Source: Roseobacter weihaiensis (GTDB lineage Bacteria > Pseudomonadota > Alphaproteobacteria > Rhodobacterales > Rhodobacteraceae). Taken from it: 64,000 bases of DNA. Position numbers and translations under genes: made by a program. The stretch spans positions 372,001 to 436,000 of the forward strand of contig NZ_JACNMO010000001.1 in the NCBI RefSeq assembly GCF_020622345.1. The letters run 5' to 3'. This document shows positions 53,481 to 62,149 of this stretch, one piece after another. The first letter of the stretch is position 1. Every line of letters starts with the position of its first letter. The notes below the pieces were generated by a model. It ran no database searches. It was not told the origin of the DNA and saw nothing but the letters and a program-made list of their open reading frames with translations.

Positions 53481-53655
53481 ATTGTACTCTCAATTAGAAG
53501 TTCAACTAGGGTTTCTGTTTAATGATCAGTCGCTCAGAACAAGACCTACGCGTCTTGATTGAATTTCAATTTGCCCGGCAACTTAACGGGGTGCTGTGAA
53601 AATGTCTCTGATAGACTTTCCATGGTTAGAGAACGCCCAACTCCAGCTCCTCTAG

Positions 53656-54771
53656 TCACACATTTGTTTCATTCAGGTTTAGCCAATAGCGCGTGTACCT
53701 GAGCTCGCCAGTCCGCCTCAGGGCACCAATCGCGACAAGTTCTTGTAGATCTCTTGTTGCCGTTGCCCGTGATGTCCCGGAGATCGAGATATAGTTCTCC
53801 GCACTCAGGCCACCTTTGAACCCGTCAGGCCCCTCTCGGAACATCCGCTCGATCACCTTGGCCTGTCTTTCATTCAACGCAACGCGATACCGGTCATAGA
53901 AATGTGCCTTGGCAATGAAGAAACTCACACGGTCCTGGGTGACCTGCTGCGCTTCCAGAACGACCTCAGCGAACCATAGCAGCCACGGCGTGGCATCCAG
54001 CGTCTTCTGGTGCCGCTCGAGCTGATCGTAATAGTCTTTCCGCTTTCGCTCGATGGTGAAGGCAAGTGCGATGAGGCTTGGCTGACCGATGTTCTGAGCT
54101 ATGGACTTTTCAGCCAGAGCCCGACCCAGGCGGCCATTCCCGTCCTCAAACGGGTGGATACTTTCGAAGTAGAGATGGCTGAGACCGGCGCGCGTCAATG
54201 CTGGTAAAGGCCCTTCCTTATTCGGCGCTGTCCGGTTGAACCAATCGACATATCGGCCCATCTCGTCCGGAACTTGCTTAGACGGTGGGGCTTCAAAATG
54301 TACGACCGGGCGATCAACACGACCCGAGACGATCTGCATCGCATCTTCGTGCCGCCGATAGGACCCGATGGCCTCGAGCCGTTTGTCGAAAGACAGGAGC
54401 ATTTCGTGCCACCGGAAGAGCGTGTCGTGTTCAAGGGGCTCGGCATGGGTCGAGTATACGTCGACCATCATTTCGGCCACGCCCTGCTCTCGGGGTTTGT
54501 TCGGATAGCTGTCCGGTTCCAATCCGAGATGTCGGCGCAGCGAGGATTGTACACTGCGCCGATCCAGCATCTCGCCTTCAATGGCACTGGTTTTCATGGC
54601 CTCGTCGCTCAGCAGGTCGATGCGGAGTTGATCACGCTCTGCCGAATTGACATGCTGAGCGGCGCCCAGGACTTCGCCTGACGACATCAGGAAGCGCTGC
54701 TCGAACGGTGCCAGTGATGCTGCGTCGTACCGGAAATCCGGCCAACCTGATATCTGCCAGTTCCATGCCAT
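53656..54771 (-). CDS. Fic-domain AMPylase with inhibitory motif and C-terminal wHTH
   Basis: 371 residues. An N-terminal DUF4172-like region carries TSAIEG (61-66), fitting the class II inhibitory motif [S/T]xxxE[G/N]. The Fic core is HPFEDGNGRLGR (206-217). The C-terminus (residues about 300-371) looks like a winged helix (GLSAENYISISGTSRATATR). Fic enzymes transfer AMP to Ser/Thr/Tyr of target proteins. Two perfect or near-perfect dyads overlap and precede the start codon (54771-54843), which suggests autoregulation. Confidence 0.9.
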   Translation of the reverse strand: MAWNWQISGWPDFRYDAASLAPFEQRFLMSSGEVLGAAQHVNSAERDQLRIDLLSDEAMKTSAIEGEMLDRRSVQSSLRRHLGLEPDSYPNKPREQGVAEMMVDVYSTHAEPLEHDTLFRWHEMLLSFDKRLEAIGSYRRHEDAMQIVSGRVDRPVVHFEAPPSKQVPDEMGRYVDWFNRTAPNKEGPLPALTRAGLSHLYFESIHPFEDGNGRLGRALAEKSIAQNIGQPSLIALAFTIERKRKDYYDQLERHQKTLDATPWLLWFAEVVLEAQQVTQDRVSFFIAKAHFYDRYRVALNERQAKVIERMFREGPDGFKGGLSAENYISISGTSRATATRDLQELVAIGALRRTGELRYTRYWLNLNETNV

Positions 54772-54843
54772 GAGTTATAGAATTCCTTCCTATAACTCAC
54801 AGAATGAGCATTTTTGAGCTATAGAAGTCAATCCTATAACTCA
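54771..54843. promoter_or_regulatory. two tandem dyad operators at the Fic gene start
   Basis: Dyad 1: TGAGTTATAG (54771-54780), 9-bp spacer, CTATAACTCA (54790-54799), a perfect 10-bp inverted repeat that overlaps the first base of the start codon. Dyad 2: TGAGCTATAG (54815-54824), 9-bp spacer, CTATAACTCA (54834-54843), one mismatch. Their centres are 44 bp apart, about four helical turns. The Fic protein's own winged helix is the likely binder. Confidence 0.75.
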
Positions 54844-54949
54844 AACACGTGCAAACACACTTATACTCTGCTGTGCATTTGCACGTAAAACTTGCTCTTA
54901 ACTCCGACTGATTGAAAGTCAAAGCCCGACCAATTGAAAGCGAGCACCC

Positions 54950-55582
54950 TCAAACCTGCAGAGTTCGGGCCTGTTCATTCGCGCCATCGGTAGCCAAGTC
55001 CAGCTCCGGCAAATCCCGCAGGCTCTGCAAATCAAAGGTGGCCAAGAACGCTTCAGTCGTCACGAAGGTATGCGGCGCGCCCGCACGCGGAGCCCTTGGT
55101 CCCCTGGCAATCAAATCCTTAAACCGCAGCCGTGCCAGAAGGTCGCGACTGACCTCCTTGCCGAAGATGTTCTTCAGGCCCGCCCGATCGATGGGTTGGT
55201 GATAGGCGATGGCGCAGAGCACGCCCATCTCCATCTCGGTGAAGGCCAGCGCCTGATCTCCAAGATCAGCGGCCGCCTTGATCGCATCAGCAAACTGGGT
55301 TCGAGTCCGGAACATCCAGCCGCCGGCGGTCTGGACCAGTTCGTAAGGTCGACCCGTGAGCTCCCCCTGAACATCCTCAATCAGCATCTCGACAGACACC
55401 CCCTGCCCCACCACGCGCGCAAGATCATCACGTCTAACCGGAGTAGCGCTCGCGAAGAGCACCACTTCGATCCGCCCCATCCACTCGCGCCAACGCAGCT
55501 CCTGTGGAAGGTCGTCGAGCTCCCGGTCAAAGACGGCTCCACCCTCGTCTGTCAGCTTCCGCTTCTTGGCAGCGACAGTCAT
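54950..55582 (-). CDS. scpB: SMC-ScpB-like chromosome-segregation protein
   Basis: 210 residues of ScpB type: two winged-helix domains with LRWREWMGRIEVVLFASATP near residue 35 and the conserved LCAIAYHQPIDRAGLKNIFG then DLLARLRFKDLI. ScpB dimers bridge the kleisin ScpA of the SMC condensin. No scpA or smc is present, so this is probably a plasmid-type orphan. The ATG overlaps the DUF1403 stop by 4 bp. Confidence 0.88.
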   Translation of the reverse strand: MTVAAKKRKLTDEGGAVFDRELDDLPQELRWREWMGRIEVVLFASATPVRRDDLARVVGQGVSVEMLIEDVQGELTGRPYELVQTAGGWMFRTRTQFADAIKAAADLGDQALAFTEMEMGVLCAIAYHQPIDRAGLKNIFGKEVSRDLLARLRFKDLIARGPRAPRAGAPHTFVTTEAFLATFDLQSLRDLPELDLATDGANEQARTLQV

Positions 55583-56532
55583 GATGCGATCCCATAAAGC
55601 CGGAACGTCGAGCGTCCGGTCAGTTCCCGCGCCACACCCAGTTCCACCAGCCTGTCACAGAACCGCCGCGCCGCGCGATCCGTCATCGGAATGTTGGTAC
55701 CCCAGATACGCGGCGACAGCATCGACGCCGGCACCACGGCATCCTCGGTCAGGAATAGATCGACCGCCGCGTCCGATCCTTTTGCCCGCAGTTTCGGGGC
55801 GACAAAGCAAAGCGCCTCGCCGCGACGAGCTAGATCCCTTGCCATTCGGCTCGTCTCTTCGATGCTCTCCAAAATCAGTACCTGGACCGCCAGCTCGGCC
55901 CCCTGCCCGTCTGCGACCAGGTCTCGCAGCGCCGTCTTTGTCAGCCGCCGTGCAGATACAGGTAGCAGGGTTTTCCATTTCAGGGCTCGCGCCAAGACAA
56001 TATCCGAGAGCAGGCAAGCAACCCGTTCCGCCCGGTCGTCTACCTCGAGTACAGCGCGCAGCACAGCGACACAACCCGACAGCGGCCCATGTGTCCGTGC
56101 GCGCTCCAATCCCGCGTCAAGCCAGACGCCAACCTCGCCTGCTAAGTCGGCACCGACAAGGTCGGCAATCTCATCCGTACCTCCTGCCCGCAGACGCACG
56201 GCGGCGCGCCAGAAGGCCAACAGATCTCCGTCTGAACCCCGCGCCTCGCCCCGCGGCGTCAGGTGGTAGGCGTCGCGGATATCCGCCTCCCGCGCCAGCC
56301 GGCCTTCCAGTTTCGACGTGGCCGTCGCCGCGCTTAGCGCCAGGCGGTTGGCCAGCAATTTCAGCGGCACACCATGCCTAGGATCGCTGATCAACTGATT
56401 GAGCACTATCAGCGCCGCCCCGGACCGAAATGCCACAGTTTCAAGGGTTTCGGCACGCCGAGTGGTGACCCATACCGGGAGTTTGGGTAGGCTCACTAGG
56501 TCGTCGTTGACAGCTGTGGGCTGATAGGTCAT
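55579..56532 (-). CDS. DUF1403-family protein
   Basis: 317 residues. The family pattern is seen from RAETLETVAFRSGAALIVLN through the mid-region DLLAFWRAAVRLRAGGTDE to a C-terminal FCDRLVELGVARELTGRSTF winged-helix-like part. Function unknown. In rhizobial and rhodobacterial replicons it is regularly next to scpB, as here, where the two are translationally coupled. A dyad lies 76-106 bp upstream of its start. Confidence 0.85.
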   Translation of the reverse strand: MTYQPTAVNDDLVSLPKLPVWVTTRRAETLETVAFRSGAALIVLNQLISDPRHGVPLKLLANRLALSAATATSKLEGRLAREADIRDAYHLTPRGEARGSDGDLLAFWRAAVRLRAGGTDEIADLVGADLAGEVGVWLDAGLERARTHGPLSGCVAVLRAVLEVDDRAERVACLLSDIVLARALKWKTLLPVSARRLTKTALRDLVADGQGAELAVQVLILESIEETSRMARDLARRGEALCFVAPKLRAKGSDAAVDLFLTEDAVVPASMLSPRIWGTNIPMTDRAARRFCDRLVELGVARELTGRSTFRLYGIAS

Positions 56533-56607
56533 GCCACAAGACTATCGCACGGCGGCGCTTTCCGCTACCAGATAGTGTACAAACCGCCCCACGTTACAGC
56601 TCTTTTC

Positions 56608-56638
56608 TATGTCCAATAAGTTTGCCTTATCGGACATA
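56608..56638. promoter_or_regulatory. dyad TATGTCCAATAAG / CTTATCGGACATA
   Basis: 13-bp arms with one mismatch around TTTGC, located 76 bp upstream of the DUF1403 start. It could be an operator for the DUF1403-scpB pair or a recombination site. Confidence 0.5.
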
Positions 56639-56937
56639 AAAATGATAGCCTCAAAACCATGAACAAATCGCCCGAAAATGCGCCCAAAACACCTCGCTAC
56701 AGTCATTCGCTGCATTTTACTCGAATGTCGGCTTTAGGAAATTCGGGCAACTCATCCACCATGCCGCAGAGGTCAGGCTAGGTATCGCTTCCCTGTTCGT
56801 TCCAATCAATTCGCTGATACTAGAACAAATTTTCCCTATTAAAAAGTTTAGGGAAATGGCGTTCAAGCATCTGTTTTCTTTGCCGAAATCAAGCCGGCAG
56901 GCCAGAATATCAACAAAATCAGCAGTTTTCCCTGTAT

Positions 56938-56957
56938 TTTCCCTGTTAACAGGGAAA
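56938..56957. repeat. perfect 20-bp palindrome TTTCCCTGTTAACAGGGAAA
   Basis: Perfect palindrome, preceded at 56925-56936 by a further TTTTCCCTGTA copy and at about 56830 by a TTTTCCCTAT/TAGGGAAA pair. Such iterated palindromes can be protein-binding or replication/partition sites. Confidence 0.55.
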
Positions 56958-57104
56958 TTTGGCGCAGACTGGATAGCTCGGAACTGCGCGCACAGCCAAA
57001 CACTTCATTTGTACCATCCGGCGTGAATCGCAACTTGTCCGGCGAGACTTGCAACTTTTGTCGGGTAAGAACACGATTTCCATCATAGTCGCCGTTTTAA
57101 TGGT

Positions 57105-57338
57105 CGACTCTCAGCTTAGCTGGCTAGTTTTCTGGTTTGCAAAACTGCCACGGTGCACGAGCTCTGCGTAGGGGGCCATCGCCCTGATCCTGCTTTTGAT
57201 ACTGGAAGACGGACCTGTGCAGATCCGCCAACTCGCACGCCCGCCTCTCGGCAGATTGCTCCGCAATCGCCTGCCGGGCAATGGACGCTCAGACAGGCCA
57301 TGCCGATCCATCACGTCCGACACAGCCCTGCGTTTCAC
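57105..57338 (-). pseudogene. IS3-family OrfB N-terminal relic interrupted by palindromic element
   Basis: Minus-strand translation begins with RAVSDVMDRHGLSER, then, after about 42 bp of inserted hairpin DNA (57243-57284), continues as RACELADLHRSVFQYQKQDQ. This is the start of an IS3/IS407-type transposase OrfB; it ends soon after and lacks the DDE domain. It accompanies the OrfA relic at 57407-57734. Confidence 0.65.
57243..57284. repeat. mobile palindromic element, copy 2
   Basis: Contains CTCGGCAGATTGC-TCC-GCAATCGCCTGCCGGGCAATG-like sequence, a stem with a short loop. It matches copy 1 (57655-57701) in both flanks, while the inner stem differs in a compensating way (ATTGC/GCAAT against ATTTG/CAAAT). 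It sits inside an OrfB relic. Confidence 0.65.
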
Positions 57339-57406
57339 GTGTCCGGCATGGTCCTCGGACCGATGGCGGCCGCATGCCGAACCGTTAGTAATTTTTTGTC
57401 GCGAGA

Positions 57407-57734
57407 TCCTTTAGCGCAGCATTGTATAACATTGCGTCCGCCAGCATCCGCTTCAGGCGATTGTTCTCGTCTTCGAGCGCCCGGAGCTTCTTCGCATCAG
57501 ATACGTTCATACCACCGAACTTGGCTTTGTATTTGTAAAACGTCGCATCGCTGATCCCGTTGTTCGCTACAATCGATCCACCGGATCGATTGCGACACGC
57601 TCCAACTCCGGCACAGCTCCTGCGCTTTCACGCCTGCCTCATATTCCTTGACCATCCCCCCCCTCGGCAGATTTGTGAAACAAATCGTCTGCCGGGCAAT
57701 GAATGATCTGTTCGTCACTAAATCTGCGTTTCAT
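57407..57734 (-). pseudogene. IS3-family OrfA relic interrupted by palindromic element
   Basis: From the ATG at 57734 the minus strand reads MKRRFSDEQII, then a ~45-bp hairpin insert (57655-57701), then VKEYEAGVKAQELCR, a second disruption, and GISDATFYKYKAKFGGMNVS with the helix DAKKLRALEDENNRLKRML. This is an IS407/IS3-type OrfA with HTH and leucine-zipper parts, but frame-broken. Confidence 0.7.
57655..57701. repeat. mobile palindromic element, copy 1
   Basis: Contains CTCGGCAGATTTG-TGAAA-CAAATCGTCTGCCGGGCAATG-like sequence: a long stem with a two-base bulge and a five-base loop. Inserted in the OrfA relic after the codons for EQII. Confidence 0.65.
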
Positions 57735-58171
57735 AGTCCATCCCTTTCTCGGACGGATCACTAGCACCTCAGTGGCCGGATTTCAGGGAGCTGGGTCAGA
57801 AGGTCAGGATCATAAAAGGCAATCAGACGACCAAAGCCCGAGGAGACCGTACTAGAGCCACGGGACCCCGCCGACCCCTGCTGTAACTGAGCCCGTACGG
57901 GATATTCAATAGCACTTGCGTTAGTACTGTCCGGCATCAAGGCATAAGATGCTGGTTCAAGGTCGGGCGCCGATCACAGAGTTTCGGCGGACTTGCGCCC
58001 AACGTTTCTGTCCTGGTCAAGAGGAACTTGCTCGAATCCAGAACCCGATCTAACATTTCTAAGTAGAATACTGCGGATTACACTCAACCATTACGTTTAT
58101 TCGCGTCGCAGGCCCTGATGCAGTGCTGCGAGCCTGCTCCGGCATTCCGACGCTTGCGGTCGGAGATTCTG
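57735..58171 (+). other. 437-bp stretch without a gene
   Basis: No recognisable ORF on either strand. Its end provides CGGAG for the beta-helix protein gene. It probably contains the right end of the IS3 relic. Confidence 0.4.
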
Positions 58172-60385
58172 ATGACAACCTACATTGTAACAACACTTGC
58201 GGACGAAGCACTTTCATCGGACCAACCCTTTGACGCAGCGCGAGAGGCGGCGGATGGCACTGGCCTGTCGCTACGTGAAGCGCTCGATCTTGCCAATGCG
58301 TTGACTGGCTCAGACGAGATTGTGTTTCACCCGGACCTCGCCAACGGTCGAGTGACGCTGACCGGTAACGCACTGCAGATCACGAGTGATGTTACGATTG
58401 AAGGCGATGCCGCAGGTGACGGGACAAGCAGCATCATCCTAGACGGTGGCTATCGATCCCGCGTTCTGGAGGTTTTTGCAGGCGATGCTGCAATCTCGGA
58501 TGTTGATATCACCCGGGGCGGTCTCGGCCTGAGAGATGAACGTGGTTTTGGTGATGGCGGTGGTGTGACTATTGCCGCAGAGGCTGAACTGACGATCGCC
58601 GACGCGCGGATATACCGCAACGGGGCAGGCGACTTTGCCGGATCTTTAGGCGGTGGCATATACAATGAGGGCACGTTGCGGCTGACCGGTTCCGAAGTTT
58701 TTCAGAACTCGGCGGGCTTCAGTCGCTCGTCTTCGGATGGGGGGGGTGTCGCCAATGCCGGCATGCTTATTATCGAAAATACGCTCATCAGCGACAACGC
58801 AACGGCGGGACGCATTCTCGGCGGCGGTGGGGGTATATTGAACAGCGGGACGACGTTGGCGACAAATGTGCTGTTTACCGGTAACGTCGGGCTTGAGGGC
58901 AGCGCCATCAACAATTCTGGTACCATGGTGCTCAGCGGCGCAACGATTACCGGAAACACCCCCACACCCACGTCGTTTGGAACCCCTGATGCGGTTTGGA
59001 ACACGGGACAAATGACTTTCGTGCACTCCACAATCACGGCGAACACAGGGGCGGAGATCGAGAACCGTGCCGAACTGACGTTGATCAACAGTATCGTGAC
59101 GGAGGCACCCGGCGCGGTGATCACAAAGATCGGCCAAAATATCGTTGGTTCGGCCTTGTTTGATGGTGACTTGCAGTCCGGCGAGGTCCAGTCAGAGGAC
59201 ATCTTTGCAAATATCGGTCAGGACGGCCCGGTGCTGGCGGACAATGGCGGGACGTTGCCAACGCTTCTGTTGCGTGCCTCGGAGCTTAACCCGGCTCTCG
59301 ATGCAGGAGATCCGGCTTTGGCGGTTGACGCAACCGGGATGCCGCTAATGACGGATGCGCGGGGTGCGGGTTTCGCGCGGACGGTCGATTTGCCCTATAC
59401 CGGCGCGACCGGAAATGGCCTTGCCGATCTGGGCGCTCTGGAACTTCGGCTTGATGCGGCGGACACGCTGGCGTTCAACGACACGGTGCTGCCAGTGCTG
59501 AGTTACGGTGGAGGCCAGGACCGCGGGACTTTCGACGTGAGCGGTTCTGCCGGCAGGCTGATACAGGGTGAAAACGCCTGGAATCACCTGCTCGTTGATT
59601 ATGAGGTGACGCCCGACACGATCCTGACCTTCCGTTTGGAGGCGGAAGGGCAGGCCGAAATCTATGGCATAGGGTTCGACAATGACGATGATCCCGAATC
59701 TGAAACCTATTTTCAACTCGGTGGAACGCAGCGGAATTTCGGTCTTCAAGATTTCAATATCGGGATAGAAAACAGCACAAGCGCCGAGTTCTTCCAAATC
59801 CCGGTGGGCGAATACTTCACAGGACAGTTCGACCGGCTGGTTTTTGTCACGGACCAGGACGCGCCGGGTCCCGTATCACAGGACCCCGCGGCAAGTATCT
59901 GGTCCGACGTCGCACTTTTCGAGGATGGACCCCGAGTGCGGCTGAATGGCGCGTTGGAAAACGTTCAATCCTATAGCGCGCAACAGGACCGCGGCACGGC
60001 CACGATCTTTGATAACGGTTTCACGCTGGTACAGGATTCCAATTCCTGGAAGCGGATCGACATTGACTATCAGGTGACAGAGAAAACCCTCCTCACATTC
60101 GATTTTGACTCTTCTAATCAAGGCGAATTGCATGCAATCGGCTTTGAAAACGATGATGTGCCGGATGGGGATACGTTTTTTACGTTGCTGGGGACGCAGG
60201 ACGGGTTTGGCATCCGCGATTTCTACGACACTTCAGTGATTGCCGATGGTCCACTCAGCTATGAAATTCCGGTTGGCGACTATTTTACAGGTCGGTTCGA
60301 CAGCTTGGTTCTCGCTACCGATCAGGATGTGGGAGAGGGCGCAGACAGCTTTTGGTTTGACCTGACACTTACCGAAAGTCTTTGA
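58172..60385 (+). CDS. large right-handed beta-helix protein with two C-terminal repeat domains
   Basis: About 737 residues from the ATG at 58172 (GGAG upstream). The N-terminus TTYIVTTLADE with GLSLREALDLANAL is the CSLREA-type motif. Residues about 60-330 are Gly/Asn/Thr-rich beta-helix turns (choice-of-anchor/pectate-lyase-like), ending in the DLGALELR cap. Two homologous ~130-residue domains follow, each with QDRGT, IYGIGFDNDDD-like and VGEYFTGQFDRLVF-like motifs. There is no signal peptide or RTX repeat, so export, if any, would be by a type I-like route. Probable surface or extracellular protein; ligand unknown. Confidence 0.8.
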   Translation: MTTYIVTTLADEALSSDQPFDAAREAADGTGLSLREALDLANALTGSDEIVFHPDLANGRVTLTGNALQITSDVTIEGDAAGDGTSSIILDGGYRSRVLEVFAGDAAISDVDITRGGLGLRDERGFGDGGGVTIAAEAELTIADARIYRNGAGDFAGSLGGGIYNEGTLRLTGSEVFQNSAGFSRSSSDGGGVANAGMLIIENTLISDNATAGRILGGGGGILNSGTTLATNVLFTGNVGLEGSAINNSGTMVLSGATITGNTPTPTSFGTPDAVWNTGQMTFVHSTITANTGAEIENRAELTLINSIVTEAPGAVITKIGQNIVGSALFDGDLQSGEVQSEDIFANIGQDGPVLADNGGTLPTLLLRASELNPALDAGDPALAVDATGMPLMTDARGAGFARTVDLPYTGATGNGLADLGALELRLDAADTLAFNDTVLPVLSYGGGQDRGTFDVSGSAGRLIQGENAWNHLLVDYEVTPDTILTFRLEAEGQAEIYGIGFDNDDDPESETYFQLGGTQRNFGLQDFNIGIENSTSAEFFQIPVGEYFTGQFDRLVFVTDQDAPGPVSQDPAASIWSDVALFEDGPRVRLNGALENVQSYSAQQDRGTATIFDNGFTLVQDSNSWKRIDIDYQVTEKTLLTFDFDSSNQGELHAIGFENDDVPDGDTFFTLLGTQDGFGIRDFYDTSVIADGPLSYEIPVGDYFTGRFDSLVLATDQDVGEGADSFWFDLTLTESL

Positions 60386-60551
60386 AGGCGGTGCGCTTTG
60401 GCTTAGCATTGCCCAAGCAGCCTCATGTCCAAACAGACCCACATGTGGTCTCGCGGACTAGGCCAACTCAGAGTTGCCACTGATCCAAACCCCGGGATCG
60501 GCTCCAAACCTTCAAGTTTTCAGATAATTTGGGTCCTTAGGCAGGCTGTAC

Positions 60552-60875
60552 TCAAGGAGAGCGCCGGCCATATGTAAAATCGGTCTGGCAGAGTTCGTTG
60601 GGACGCGTGGTTTTGTCTTTGAACGCCTCAGCAGCTTCGATGGCCACGAAGGCCGGGCGACTGATAAGATCGCGCTCCTTGAGGATGCGATAGGCAGATG
60701 TTTCTGATATGTAGTGCCTTTTCGTATCGGTGAATCGCACCGTCAGTTCGCGTGGCGACAACTCCGGCTCCTCCAGGGCCATCTCAACCAACTGATCCCG
60801 AATGTCATCGGGAATGCGGTTCCACGCCCAGTTTGGATCCGGCCGGCGGTCCTCCAAACCTACCTCGCCAAGGGC
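60552..60875 (-). pseudogene. IS3-family transposase fragment
   Basis: The minus strand encodes GLEDRRPDPNWAWNRIPDDI, the helix ELSPRELTVRFTDTKRHYIS with the following SAYRILKERDL, and the first DDE-domain residues TDFTY, after which the frame ends. Both ends of the transposase are missing. The strand upstream (60876-61097) is open but is antisense to the plus-strand remnant below. Confidence 0.75.
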
Positions 60876-60936
60876 CGGTTCCTGGACAACATCTCCGTCG
60901 AATGGCTTTGGCGACCCATGAAATGCGAATGCGTCG

Positions 60937-61209
60937 ATGCGCAATAAGATTGATGAATCAGCAGATTTGCATGGACCAATCGAGGCCGAACGTCTTGCTG
61001 AGTTGGAGGCATCAACCCTAGATGCAACCCATGTGCTTGATATCGTTGCAGGCGGTGATCCATCAGATGTTTCAGGCGTACAAAACAGGTCCGTCAATCG
61101 CTCTTTAGGTAGCCAGTGGCGGGGAAAAGTAGATGCACTTGATGACGCTCTTGCTAGTCAAGCCGGCCAAGGCGCTGTGAAAGCGAACGTAAGGCTCAAA
61201 CCATGTTGA
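60937..61209 (+). pseudogene. C-terminal remnant of a polymorphic toxin (type 15-like)
   Basis: 90 residues right after the IS3 fragment, with an in-frame stop just upstream of 60937. The C-terminal part VNRSLGSQWRGKVDALDDAL followed by VKANVRLKPC resembles the end of polymorphic toxin type 15 nuclease domains as I recall them. The N-terminal portion and delivery domain are gone, presumably through the insertion. The next gene resembles an immunity protein. Confidence 0.45.
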
Positions 61210-61219
61210 GGAAAATCAT

Positions 61220-61408
61220 GTGAATGATTTGGACGTAATAATTGACCGCAATGGCCCACTGTTGGAAGCGAAATCTGTTTCCGTTGAAGTTATCAACTCT
61301 TATCGCGGAAAAATTCCTGAAATGCTGTTGGAACTTTGGGATACGCAAGGCATCGGTTCTTGGGCAAAGGGGGCTCGGAGCCCTCATCTGACGGTTTTTC
61401 TCAGTTGA
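61220..61408 (+). pseudogene. truncated GAD-like (T6SS immunity type) protein
   Basis: 62 residues from GTG 61220 (GAGGAAAA upstream, 10 bp after the toxin remnant). NDLDVIIDRNGPLLEAKSVS and PEMLLELWDTQGIGSWAKG match the GAD-like domain at the start of Tdi1-type immunity proteins. The C-terminal DUF1851 part is absent, so it is probably a relic. Confidence 0.5.
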
Positions 61409-61748
61409 CCGCAGCCAGCCCCTAGAAGACATCCGTCTTAGGCAGTCATTAGCTCAGGACCAGCGGGGAACCAAATTTCTCAAAGCTCAGAAACAGTCGG
61501 GTGCCCACCGTAATTTGGGAAGATATCCCAGATTTGTGCTCTATCGGCCAATGGTATTTACGGAACGAACGATAGGGAGGCGTTGTTATCTGATAACACG
61601 CTTAAAAACTGGGGCGGTGATCGGATAACAGCACGCCTTTGAAGTATAAGTAAAGGCATCTGCGGGGGGCTGCGGAGACATGGTTCTCCGCAATCCCCCC
61701 GATACCCGCAATGCCGCCGGCGCACTGTCGGCTCATCAGGAGACCAAC
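61409..61748 (+). other. 340-bp stretch without a gene
   Basis: It contains a 15-base palindrome TGTTATCTGATAACA (61584-61598) and a second half-site GGATAACAGCA about 40 bp later; these may be operator sites for the lipoprotein gene that follows. Confidence 0.4.
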
Positions 61749-61970
61749 ATGAAATTCATCTATCCGCTCATCGCAGCGACCGCCCTGATCTCAGCCTGCG
61801 CACCAGGCACCGCAATTGACAGCGATATGGAGCGCGGCCTTGTCGGCGCAGCTCTCGGGTACGGCACGGCCAAGGCCATCGACGGAAACGGTGACCGCGG
61901 TGCAATCATCGGCGGGCTTGCCGGTGTATTCTGCGATGATGCTGGCGTTTGCAGCCGACCGCGCTATTGA
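61749..61970 (+). CDS. small Gly-rich lipoprotein
   Basis: 73 residues. Signal sequence KFIYPLIAATALISAC ends in the lipobox (ISAC-A), so Cys17 is probably lipidated and the protein membrane-anchored. The mature part has a glycine-zipper-like GLVGAALGYGTAKAI and AIIGGLAGV. Function unknown; such lipoproteins are common in Rhodobacteraceae. An intrinsic terminator follows. Confidence 0.75.
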   Translation: MKFIYPLIAATALISACAPGTAIDSDMERGLVGAALGYGTAKAIDGNGDRGAIIGGLAGVFCDDAGVCSRPRY

Positions 61971-61990
61971 GCCCATCCAGAAAACGTCAA

Positions 61991-62020
61991 AGGGCGCGGA
62001 TCAGGTTCGCGCCCTCTTTT
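61991..62020 (+). terminator. intrinsic terminator of the lipoprotein gene
   Basis: AGGGCGCG and CGCGCCCT form a perfect 8-bp GC-rich stem with a 9-base loop, followed by C-TTTT. It starts 20 bp after the lipoprotein stop. Confidence 0.85.
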
Positions 62021-62149
62021 AGTTCGCTGCTGCCAGTATCGCGATGATGCAGTCCACGGAATCTCGGGCCCTGGGAACCTCTCCTTTTTAACGGGAATTT
62101 GTCGTAAGCTTTGGTAAAAGGCCGCAGCCTCCTGCGCCAAGGACCAGCT

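Larger units (their letters stand above)
56533..57104 (+). other. 570-bp stretch with two palindromes, no gene
   Basis: A 63-residue minus-strand frame at 56863-57054 has no recognisable function. The stretch contains the dyad at 56608-56638 and the 20-bp palindrome at 56938-56957 with nearby TTTTCCCTGT/A copies. It may be part of a widespread intergenic element. Confidence 0.45.
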
